In this document: piece by piece, positions 34,968 through 41,184 of the stretch | How the letters are laid out: every line of letters begins with the position of its first letter | Position numbering within the stretch: position 1 is the first letter of the stretch | DNA from: Dysosmobacter acutus | Lineage (GTDB): Bacteria; Bacillota; Clostridia; Oscillospirales; Oscillospiraceae | DNA: 64,000 nt | Assembly (NCBI RefSeq): GCF_018919205.1 | Contig: NZ_JAHLQN010000001.1 | Coordinates: 3,038,001-3,102,000 of the forward strand | Direction of reading: 5' to 3' | The notes under the pieces: generated by a model | Seen by the model: only the letters and a program-made list of their open reading frames with translations | Told to the model about the DNA's origin: nothing | Database searches by the model: none | Program-made: the position numbers and the translations under genes

Positions 34968-34979
34968 GGTAATGACCTC

Positions 34980-35690
34980 CTACATGGAAAGCGGATTTGA
35001 GATGAATGTGCCGACCATCGTGATAAACAGCCGAAGACACCATGCGTTCATCAGCAGCAGGAATATCTGCCCGCCGAACATCCGGCACCAGCTCTTAAAA
35101 ATATTTGCGGTGGATTGCGATGCGCCCATGGCAAAGGCTACCGGTGCGGTATAGACCAGGACGCCAAGCAGCACATACCGTTCTGCCGCTTCAAACAGCA
35201 GCTTAATGTAGTTCCACGCAAGAATCAGTGTCAGAATCAGAACAATCAGCGCAACGCCGCCGTTGGCACAGACGCCGATGATGGTCAGCAGAACAGAATT
35301 GAAGCTGGCAAAGTCCAAAGAAGGAAGCTCTGAGGACAGTATCCACGCATAAGGCGTTCCGCCTATCGTCAGCGCAATGTTTACGATTTCATCCGCATAG
35401 TACGCAAGTACAATAAACAAGATCGCTTTGGCTGTCAGCCTAACCGGATCTTCAGCTTCAATTCCCAAGCCCAGTCCGTAGTTCTTGAACAGATTCCAGA
35501 CCCAGCCCAACAGGATCAGCCCGATGGCAAGTGCCACCAGAAGGCTATACATGGTTTCCGCTGCGGGAAAATATCGCAGAAATGTGTTCATGTCACAGCC
35601 CAATGCCCCCAAAACAGAGGTGTTGATCATATCCAGACCGTACATGATCTGCTCCGCGATCCACTCTACAATACCGTCTAAAATTCCCAT
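34980..35690 (-). CDS. VirB6/TrbL-type membrane protein of the transfer channel
   Basis: A 236-residue polytopic protein. ATG 35690 (MGILDGIVEWIAEQIMYG) is the likely start; the longer frame would overlap VirB2 deeply. At least five hydrophobic segments: around residues 38-60 (YSLLVALAIGLILLGWVW), 83-100, 127-145 (SVLLTIIGVCANGGVALIVL), 150-170 and 205-225. This is typical of the VirB6/TrbL proteins (CD1112-type) that line the inner membrane channel. It starts 6 bases after the pilin stop, so the two are co-translated. Confidence 0.85.
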   Translation of the reverse strand: MGILDGIVEWIAEQIMYGLDMINTSVLGALGCDMNTFLRYFPAAETMYSLLVALAIGLILLGWVWNLFKNYGLGLGIEAEDPVRLTAKAILFIVLAYYADEIVNIALTIGGTPYAWILSSELPSLDFASFNSVLLTIIGVCANGGVALIVLILTLILAWNYIKLLFEAAERYVLLGVLVYTAPVAFAMGASQSTANIFKSWCRMFGGQIFLLLMNAWCLRLFITMVGTFISNPLSM

Positions 35691-35695
35691 GGCTT

Positions 35696-36082
35696 TTACG
35701 GGGCGGTCCACTGCCCGCCGCTGAAGAAGGGCGTAACATAGCTCATAATGAAGCCAAGGCCATTCAGCACGGCCCAAGTGATAATGATTCGCTTGAGCCA
35801 TGCCCGGCTTTCATCGACGGTTCGGCCGCTGCGGGAGAAATTCATCATCAGCAGTGCGACTGCGGCCGTAACGATGGCTGCAATCGTGGAGATGCCGAGG
35901 ATCTGCGTATAGACATCCCGCATGATCTCATTGGCCTTCTCCCACACGGTTGCGGCAGAAGCCGGCTGACAGAGAGACGCGGATAGCGTGGCGGTCAGAA
36001 ACGCTGCATACAGCCAACGGCCGATATTGCCACGCGGCTTTTTCCCAATACGGGGAGACGGACACTTGTGCTTCAAAAGCAT
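35696..36082 (-). CDS. VirB2-like conjugation pilin
   Basis: A 128-residue protein starting MLLKHKCPSPRIGKKPRGN after AAGGAGGTA; the extended frame runs into the leader. A basic N-terminus and a signal-like segment (LYAAFLTATLSASLCQPASA) are followed by a short helix, then two hydrophobic segments (ILGISTIAAIVTAAVALLMM; IIITWAVLNGLGFIMSYV) joined by a basic loop, the standard VirB2/TrbC pilin topology. It is the first gene of the transfer operon behind a promoter and attenuator-like leader. Confidence 0.75.
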   Translation of the reverse strand: MLLKHKCPSPRIGKKPRGNIGRWLYAAFLTATLSASLCQPASAATVWEKANEIMRDVYTQILGISTIAAIVTAAVALLMMNFSRSGRTVDESRAWLKRIIITWAVLNGLGFIMSYVTPFFSGGQWTAP

Positions 36083-36109
36083 TACCTCCTTGTGTTGCCC
36101 AAAAGCAGG

Positions 36110-36141
36110 AAACAGCACCCAGCGAAAGCCGGATGCTGTTT
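36110..36141 (-). other. Second hairpin in the transfer-operon leader
   Basis: AAACAGCATCC and GGGTGCTGTTT (minus strand) pair across a ten-base loop, just upstream of the AAGGAGG of the VirB2-like gene. It is not followed by a T run, so it may affect translation or act with the preceding terminator hairpin. Confidence 0.4.
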
Positions 36142-36161
36142 CATTGACCGCAGAAGGGCAT

Positions 36162-36190
36162 AAAAAAAGACGCACATCAAAAATGGCGTC
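36162..36190 (-). terminator. Attenuator-type terminator in the transfer-operon leader
   Basis: Minus-strand GACGC and GCGTC pair around a loop containing the stop of a 17-codon leader ORF, and are followed by seven T residues. It lies about 40 bases after the predicted start and 80 bases before the first gene, so it would abort transcription of the transfer operon unless prevented. Confidence 0.6.
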
Positions 36191-36230
36191 CTCCTGCGGC
36201 TGCTTTTGGTTTGTTTATAGTTTTGAGCAT
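36177..36230 (-). other. Possible leaderless 17-residue leader peptide
   Basis: ATG 36230 lies at or within two bases of the predicted transcription start; the frame reads MLKTINKPKAAAGGRHF and stops inside the loop of the terminator hairpin. The arrangement matches that ahead of ssb. Translation would be leaderless. The frame is visible, its use is inference. Confidence 0.35.
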
Positions 36231-36234
36231 ACTT

Positions 36235-36263
36235 AGTTTAACATACGGCGATTTTGCGTTCAA
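36235..36263 (-). promoter_or_regulatory. Promoter of the transfer operon
   Basis: Minus-strand TTGAAC (36263-36258) and TAAACT (36240-36235) with a 17-base spacer. Predicted start near 36228, leading into the leader and then the VirB2-VirB6-VirB4 genes. Confidence 0.6.
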
Positions 36264-36309
36264 TAGCAAAACCCTTCCAATTTCCTCCCAATTCTCTTTC
36301 AAAATACTC

Positions 36310-36840
36310 TCACACATCTGGCGGGAAAAAGCAGTCCAGCGTTTTCAAAGTGTCCTGCGCGGAAAATCCCCAAAGGACAGAGCTTAACGCTTCCACGGCA
36401 GCTTTGCGCAGGCGGTAGTAGGTGCTGAAGCTAATGTCCCTGATATGCGGGTGGAGCGCTTCAATGATCTCCTCCACATTTTTCAGCTTCTGTGGGGATA
36501 AAAATGAGTAATACAAAATCCAGTAGTACACCTCTCCGCTCTGGTGGTGCGTGCGGAGAAGGTTGACGGAATTTTCAAGCAGGGTCAGCATTTTGTAGCT
36601 GCGCTCAATGCACCTGGCATGATTTTCGATGTCCGTGCCGCCGAGATCCGCGCCTGCCATATAGATGGACTCCAAAAAATCTTCAATGCTGCAATCATAA
36701 TCAATGCGAAACTGATTTTTGACCTGTCGGATAGACAGTTCCAGGCTCCATGTTACATCTCGATATTTTTTGAGCAGTCTCCATGTGTCGTGATAGCGGG
36801 CATCCTCTTCCGGCCGTTTTTCATACATCTTTCCTGACAT
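36310..36840 (-). CDS. ICE regulator-like protein, unknown family
   Basis: A 176-residue helical protein starting MSGKMYEKRPEEDARYHDT; ATG 36840 has AAGGAG upstream, and the nine extra residues of the longer frame lie in the overlap with the upstream gene. The C-terminal part (HIRDISFSTYYRLRKAAVEA) could be a helix-turn-helix reminiscent of small phage late-gene regulators. No exact match is claimed. It follows the replication-type gene and precedes the transfer-operon promoter. Confidence 0.5.
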   Translation of the reverse strand: MSGKMYEKRPEEDARYHDTWRLLKKYRDVTWSLELSIRQVKNQFRIDYDCSIEDFLESIYMAGADLGGTDIENHARCIERSYKMLTLLENSVNLLRTHHQSGEVYYWILYYSFLSPQKLKNVEEIIEALHPHIRDISFSTYYRLRKAAVEALSSVLWGFSAQDTLKTLDCFFPPDV

Positions 36841-37975
36841 TGTCGCACGCTCCTTCCGCTTCAGCATTTGGGATGATCGTCATTTCAAACCGATACAACG
36901 GACTGCCGGCGCCGCAGCAGATCGCAAGTCCCGCTGAGATAGTGCCTTTCTCTATTCCTACCGTGCAGTCGTCGGATAATGGATATAACATATATTTGGA
37001 TTTTGGGCATGAAAGGCAGGAAATGCCTTGCGCTTCAAGGGTTCGCAGCACTTTCCGAACGAAGTACAGCATGTGAGGTTTTGAAACGCTGGGAAGCTCT
37101 GTTGAAACGCAGATCTGCTCATCAGAAATTGAGCCGGACTCTGGCGAAATGGTATCTGGCACAGATACGCGAAGGTTCAGACACATAGCAACCTCCTCTT
37201 TGTCTATCATGACATCCGAAATTTGGAACATGGTTGAGAGATAATTCTTTAGGTAAATTACCGTTCCGCTGCGGCCTGGGAAAGTCAGCAGAGAAAGATA
37301 ATCAAAATCGGCCAGTTTTTTGAGCAGCCGCCCCACGCTGGAACGGGAGATTCCCCAGCGCGCGGATAATTCGCTGTAATTGACGAGCGGATTCCCTGTG
37401 CCGTTTCTGAAATACACAACTGGCCCGATCTCAGAGCCGCGTACTTGCTGATCCTTATAAATCGCAGAGATCCAAAGATCCAGAATGACATCCATCTCGG
37501 ATGCGCGTCCCGCGGAGATCAACTCCGTTGCCGTTGAAACAGGAATGAAGAAAAAACCGGAATCTTTTTGGCATGGGCAGTTATAATCGAGCGCGGTGTT
37601 ATTGCGCCGCCAGTCCGTAATGGAGAACTTTACGATATGCCCGCGGCCGAGGCGGGTAAATGTAATGAGCTGCCGATCCTGCAAAGATTTTAGAATTGCA
37701 AATGCCTGATAATGGAAACGGACACGAAACCATTCTGCAACATCGGTGATGGAGCAAACCCATTCACCAGGATAGACCGTATATGAAATTCCATCTATGC
37801 GTCGGTAAGAGGTTCTGAAGTTGGCATAGGAGCAAAGAACGACATAATAAAAAAGACCGGAGCATCCGCCTGTGCGAATGCTCCGGTCTGCAATCAGAGT
37901 TTGCATAAATTCTCGATAAATTCGGCATCGTGGATAATCTACAACCTGCCTGAGTTCAAGCTGATAGTCTGCCAT
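36821..37975 (-). CDS. Two-winged-helix replication/regulation protein of the ICE
   Basis: A 384-residue soluble protein starting MADYQLELRQVVDYPRCRI after AAAGGAGG. Residues about 35-120 carry the conserved block around SGLFYYVVLCSYANFRTSYR and a winged helix (WVCSITDVAEWFRVRF). A second winged helix follows near 200-240 (NYSELSARWGISRSSVGRLL). The C-terminus has a CxxC-type cluster (GISCLSCPKSKY). The family is common in Clostridiales elements and probably acts in replication initiation or control, but this is not proven. An intrinsic terminator structure lies inside its 5' part. Confidence 0.65.
   Translation of the reverse strand: MADYQLELRQVVDYPRCRIYREFMQTLIADRSIRTGGCSGLFYYVVLCSYANFRTSYRRIDGISYTVYPGEWVCSITDVAEWFRVRFHYQAFAILKSLQDRQLITFTRLGRGHIVKFSITDWRRNNTALDYNCPCQKDSGFFFIPVSTATELISAGRASEMDVILDLWISAIYKDQQVRGSEIGPVVYFRNGTGNPLVNYSELSARWGISRSSVGRLLKKLADFDYLSLLTFPGRSGTVIYLKNYLSTMFQISDVMIDKEEVAMCLNLRVSVPDTISPESGSISDEQICVSTELPSVSKPHMLYFVRKVLRTLEAQGISCLSCPKSKYMLYPLSDDCTVGIEKGTISAGLAICCGAGSPLYRFEMTIIPNAEAEGACDNVRKDV
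37849..37888 (-). terminator. Intragenic terminator-like hairpin
   Basis: Minus-strand GACCGGAGCAT and ATGCTCCGGTC form a perfect 11-bp stem followed by TTTTTT, about 90 bases inside the coding region of the two-winged-helix protein. The sequence also encodes a conserved protein segment, so the structure may be an intragenic attenuator or a coincidence of codons. Confidence 0.5.
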
Positions 37976-38092
37976 GGGTGGCCTCCTTTGCTAAGCATGA
38001 TTGCTTTTGCATACATGATGTGATATGCTTTTTTTGCCATTAGAATAAGTGACGGATTCGAACACGCGCAAGGAAAATCTGCCTCATTTTTT

Positions 38093-38146
38093 GCTAATGG
38101 CCTGCTAATTTGCAGTTTGAAATATCGCAGCTAATTTCTTGCTAAC
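38093..38146. repeat. GCTAAT repeats, candidate integrase arm sites
   Basis: Four copies of GCTAAT/GCTAAC at 38093, 38104, 38130 and 38141, arranged as two pairs each offset by 11 bases, one helical turn. They lie about 130-230 bases inside the ICE from the tRNA fragment. Arm-type sites for tyrosine recombinases have this kind of layout. The 37976-38277 region otherwise holds no gene; a short hairpin with a T run on the plus strand lies near 38011-38035. Confidence 0.5.
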
Positions 38147-38277
38147 GATTACTTTGGTTATAAAAGGCTCTGAGAGTTGACTGTATTGCACAATAGGAGA
38201 TATGGATAATAGCCGCAGCATGGTCGAAATGCACAGCGGTATATGTGAGGACATCGCAGGCAATTCGACAAACATAT

Positions 38278-38322
38278 CTCCTAAGCGGTAGGCCGGAGGT
38301 TCAAATCCTCTCGGGCGTGCCA
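38278..38322 (+). repeat. Attachment site: 3' part of tRNA-Arg(CCU)
   Basis: The sequence reads an anticodon loop CTCCTAA (anticodon CCU), the 3' anticodon stem GCGGT, variable loop AGGCC, a T arm GGAGG-TTCAAAT-CCTCT, the 3' acceptor strand CGGGCGT, discriminator G and CCA. The bases upstream (AACATAT) do not pair as the 5' anticodon stem, and no D arm is present, so this is not a functional tRNA but the duplicated 3' segment left by integration. It marks the ICE-chromosome junction. Confidence 0.85.
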
Positions 38323-38326
38323 TATC

Positions 38327-38400
38327 AGAAATTGCCTGTTCATTACCAGTCCCCGCCTTCGGCAAGGGTTCCTGGCTGGACAGGCAATTTCTTTGCTTTT
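38327..38400 (+). terminator. Terminator of the original tRNA-Arg gene
   Basis: AGAAATTGCCTGT pairs with ACAGGCAATTTCT around a loop with its own small hairpins, followed by TTTGCTTTT. It starts five bases after CCA, as expected for the terminator of the tRNA gene that served as target. Confidence 0.7.
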
Positions 38401-38492
38401 GGGTCGGAACGGGAAGCATATATCGATTTTTCTGTCTCCGGCGAAGGCTCTGCGCCTCTTGTTGTTAGCAGCTGATACCCATCTCGTCTTAC

Positions 38493-38537
38493 CACTCAAA
38501 CGCAGGTCTTCAGGACCGGCATTTGAGTGATTTTTTT
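38493..38537 (+). terminator. Second intrinsic terminator after the tRNA segment
   Basis: CACTCAAA and TTTGAGTG enclose a smaller GGTC/GACC hairpin and are followed by ATTTTTTT. Together with the preceding hairpin it isolates the downstream signalling operon from transcription coming through the ICE end. Confidence 0.7.
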
Positions 38538-38564
38538 GCCGTTCCCGACAGCTGTAATTCAACA

Positions 38565-38593
38565 TTGATTATCTTCCCCCCATCTGCTATAAT
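38565..38593 (+). promoter_or_regulatory. Promoter of the phosphorelay operon
   Basis: TTGATT (38565-38570), 17-base spacer, TATAAT (38588-38593), giving a leader of about 135 bases before the HPt gene. The leader is GC-rich with no clear terminator structure. Confidence 0.7.
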
Positions 38594-38737
38594 ATATTCT
38601 GCATAGGTTCCAAGATTGCAGGGGGCACGCACAGCCTCCCCGGATGCCGTCGGCGAAAACAGCGGCAGGAAAAGCAATACGGGAACTGTTGGTTGTATGC
38701 GCCAGGCGGTGCGTTCTGAATTGAGAGGGGTATGGCT

Positions 38738-39109
38738 ATGACGGTCAGGGAAGCTTACGAAACGCTGGGCGGAAATTATGAGGATATGCGTTATCGGGTT
38801 GACGAAAAGATGATTCTGCGGCTGGTCGGCATGCTGTTGAGAGACCCGAACCATGCGGCCCTCCGCGTGGCCCTTGAACAGCGTGATTACGAAACCGCTT
38901 TCCGGGGAGCGCATACCATCAAAGGCGTCGCGCTCAATATGAGCCTTACTCCCTTGGCCGAAAAGGCCGGCGCCCTTACAGAGGCCCTGCGCGGCCGGAG
39001 GGATAACCCCGGTATTGGGCCGGCATTTGCTGAATTTGAGCAAGCATATCAGGATATGCAGGCGGTCTTTTCCCAATTACTTGTCTCATCGGGAGGCAAC
39101 GCGCAATGA
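38738..39109 (+). CDS. Histidine phosphotransfer (HPt) protein
   Basis: A 123-residue helical protein; ATG 38738 is preferred because GAGGGG lies seven bases before it, two codons after the first ATG. The phospho-accepting His59 sits in RGAHTIKGVALNM, the HPt signature. It would shuttle phosphate between the receiver domains of the two hybrid kinases and the receiver of the next gene, whose start overlaps its stop by four bases. Confidence 0.85.
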   Translation: MTVREAYETLGGNYEDMRYRVDEKMILRLVGMLLRDPNHAALRVALEQRDYETAFRGAHTIKGVALNMSLTPLAEKAGALTEALRGRRDNPGIGPAFAEFEQAYQDMQAVFSQLLVSSGGNAQ

Positions 39110-41184
39110 ACAAGAAGCCAAAAATTCTTATCGCAGATGATTCTGAGATCAACCGGGCAATGCTGTCGGACATTTTAGCCCCGGACTACGAGGTGCTGGA
39201 AGCGTCCGACGGCGAAGAGGCCGTGGCCTGTCTGGACCAGCGGCACAGCGAAATCGCTCTTGTCATATTGGACATTGTGATGCCCAACATGGACGGCTTT
39301 GAGGTACTGGCGGTCATGAATCGAAACGGCTGGGTCAATAATATCCCCGTCATCATTGTCTCGTCGGAAACCTCCTCTTCCTACATCGACCACGCCTATC
39401 AGCTGGGGGCCTCTGAATATATCAACCGGCCGTTTTTTAAAGTCGCAATACAACACCGGGTCGACAGCACCATCAAGCTCCACGCAAAGCAGAAGCATCT
39501 GGAAAACATTGTTGCCGAGCAGATACTGGATAAGGAAAAAAGCAATATGGTCATGGTGGACATTCTCAGTCACATTGTGGAATTCCGCAATGGAGAGAGC
39601 GGCCTTCATGTGCTCCACATCCGCACCGTCACCGAAATACTGCTCAAGCAGCTGCGCAGAACCTGCCGCCAGTATGAGCTGACTCCGGCAAGGATCGCCC
39701 TAATTACCAACGCTTCCTCCCTGCATGACATCGGCAAAATCTCAATTCCAGAAGACATTCTCAATAAACCCGGGAAATTGACAAAGCAGGAGTTTGAAAT
39801 CGTCAAGACGCACAGCGCCCTGGGTGCGCAGATGCTGGAGGGCCTTACATATTATCAGGAGGAGGAGCTGGTGCAGGTGGCAAGGGATATCTGCCGCTGG
39901 CACCACGAGCGATATGACGGAAGCGGGTATCCCGACGGGCTCAAAGGCGATGAAATCCCCATTTCAGCACAGGTGGTTGCCATAGCGGATGTTTACGACG
40001 CCCTGACCAGCAGGCGGGTGTACAAACCGGCTTATTCCCACGAGCAGGCAATGTGCATGATCCTGAACGGAGAATGCGGGGCGTTCAACCCGCTGCTGCT
40101 CAACTGCCTGAACGCGGCAGGAGAGTATTTGAAGCGCGAGGTGAGGGTCCGTTCGGCAGGTAAAATAACCCGGGATTCCATTCACACTCTGGCATATGAC
40201 GCGATTCACAGCTATAACGTCTCAGACCGGACATTGGACCTGCTGGAGCAGGAACGAACCAAGTATCAATTCTATGCCTTGATGACGAAGGAAATCCAAT
40301 TCGAATACAGCTATGGTTCTGATGTGCTGATCCTCTCAGAATGGGGAGCGTCCCATCTTGGCATTAAGGAAAGCATCCCGCATCCGCGGAGCAGTCCTGC
40401 TCTGCTGCGGATTTTTTCCAAAGAGGATTTCAGCGATCTTTGTGAGCGGCTGAAAGCCGCTGTTCCCTCGTCTCCGATTGTCAGCCAGGTTTATCGCCTG
40501 ACGGTCCGGGGTGAGCCAAGATGGTACAAAGCGGTGGCCCGCCCGATCTGGGGGTTGGATGAGGACGCCCCTCCCACACAGATCATTGGCAAATTTGTTG
40601 ATAACGAGGAAGAGCAAAGTGCGCTGGAGATGCTCACACTGCAAGCCCGGCACGATGATCTGACCGGACTTTTGAACAGGAATTATGCGCACGACGAGAT
40701 TGCGCAGCGCCTCTCCAATTTGAAAGAGACAGAATCCGGCGCCCTGATGGTTTTGGATCTGGATACTTTTAAAAATGTGAACGACAACTATGGTCACTCC
40801 TATGGGGACCAAATGCTGAAGGCCTTCGCGGAGCGGCTGAAGAGCAGCGTCCGCGCTTCGGATCTTGTGGCCCGCATCGGCGGCGATGAATTTTTGCTCT
40901 ATATGGAATACAAGGAATCTGTCGAAAAGCTGGTGGAGCGCATTTTCCATACGGTGTCCGGCACTTACGGCGGGTTTGAGGTTTCGGTAAGTATCGGCGT
41001 CGCTCTGGCGCCCCAAAACGGCACGGTCTATGAGGAGCTGTTTCTCTGTGCGGACCAGGCGCTGTATGCCTGTAAGCAGGACGGGAGGAATCGGTGGCGG
41101 TTTTATGACGGCTCCATGCGGGGAATCCTGTCGTCCCATTCTCAGATGCCTTCCGGGGCAGCCGCAGAGGAGGAATCTGTATGA
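39106..41184 (+). CDS. Response regulator with HD-GYP and GGDEF domains
   Basis: A 692-residue protein. Receiver domain 5-120 with Asp56 in VILDIVMPNMDG. HD-GYP domain about 150-340 with SLHDIGKISIPEDIL (His207-Asp208) and HHERYDGSGYPDGL (266-279), all key residues present. A PAS-like region follows (about 385-510). The GGDEF domain has RIGGDEFLLY at 592-596 and an RASD motif five residues before it, the product-inhibition site. It can therefore in principle both make and break c-di-GMP under control of phosphorylation. The stop overlaps the lipoprotein start by ATGA. Confidence 0.92.
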   Translation: MNKKPKILIADDSEINRAMLSDILAPDYEVLEASDGEEAVACLDQRHSEIALVILDIVMPNMDGFEVLAVMNRNGWVNNIPVIIVSSETSSSYIDHAYQLGASEYINRPFFKVAIQHRVDSTIKLHAKQKHLENIVAEQILDKEKSNMVMVDILSHIVEFRNGESGLHVLHIRTVTEILLKQLRRTCRQYELTPARIALITNASSLHDIGKISIPEDILNKPGKLTKQEFEIVKTHSALGAQMLEGLTYYQEEELVQVARDICRWHHERYDGSGYPDGLKGDEIPISAQVVAIADVYDALTSRRVYKPAYSHEQAMCMILNGECGAFNPLLLNCLNAAGEYLKREVRVRSAGKITRDSIHTLAYDAIHSYNVSDRTLDLLEQERTKYQFYALMTKEIQFEYSYGSDVLILSEWGASHLGIKESIPHPRSSPALLRIFSKEDFSDLCERLKAAVPSSPIVSQVYRLTVRGEPRWYKAVARPIWGLDEDAPPTQIIGKFVDNEEEQSALEMLTLQARHDDLTGLLNRNYAHDEIAQRLSNLKETESGALMVLDLDTFKNVNDNYGHSYGDQMLKAFAERLKSSVRASDLVARIGGDEFLLYMEYKESVEKLVERIFHTVSGTYGGFEVSVSIGVALAPQNGTVYEELFLCADQALYACKQDGRNRWRFYDGSMRGILSSHSQMPSGAAAEEESV

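Larger units (their letters stand above)
1..38322. mobile_element. Right-hand part of a tRNA-Arg-targeted integrative conjugative element
   Basis: The stretch carries a type IV secretion gene set (VirB2-, VirB6-, VirB4- and VirD4-like), ICE-typical small genes, SSB, DUF932, sigma-like factors, a sortase/adhesin block and a replication-type gene, nearly all on the minus strand. It ends on the right at a copy of the 3' part of a tRNA-Arg(CCU) gene, beyond which gene content changes to chromosomal signalling and metabolism. The left end, the relaxase and the integrase are not in the window. Because the 3' tRNA fragment sits at the right boundary, the intact tRNA-Arg gene should lie at the left end. 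The extent on the right is well supported; that everything from base 1 is one element is inference from continuous ICE-type content. Confidence 0.85.

Noticed and set aside
38245..38322. Possible complete tRNA gene
   Set aside because: Only the part from the anticodon loop to CCA is present; the 5' anticodon stem, D arm and 5' acceptor strand do not exist upstream.
1..38322. Search for a relaxase, integrase or antibiotic resistance gene in the ICE part
   Set aside because: No protein with relaxase (three-His), tyrosine/serine recombinase or known resistance motifs was found in the visible part; they may lie to the left of the window.
38105..38419. Minus-strand open frame containing MARPRGFEPPAYRLG
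   Set aside because: This string is the well-known translation of tRNA antisense sequence; the frame crosses the attachment site and is not a gene.
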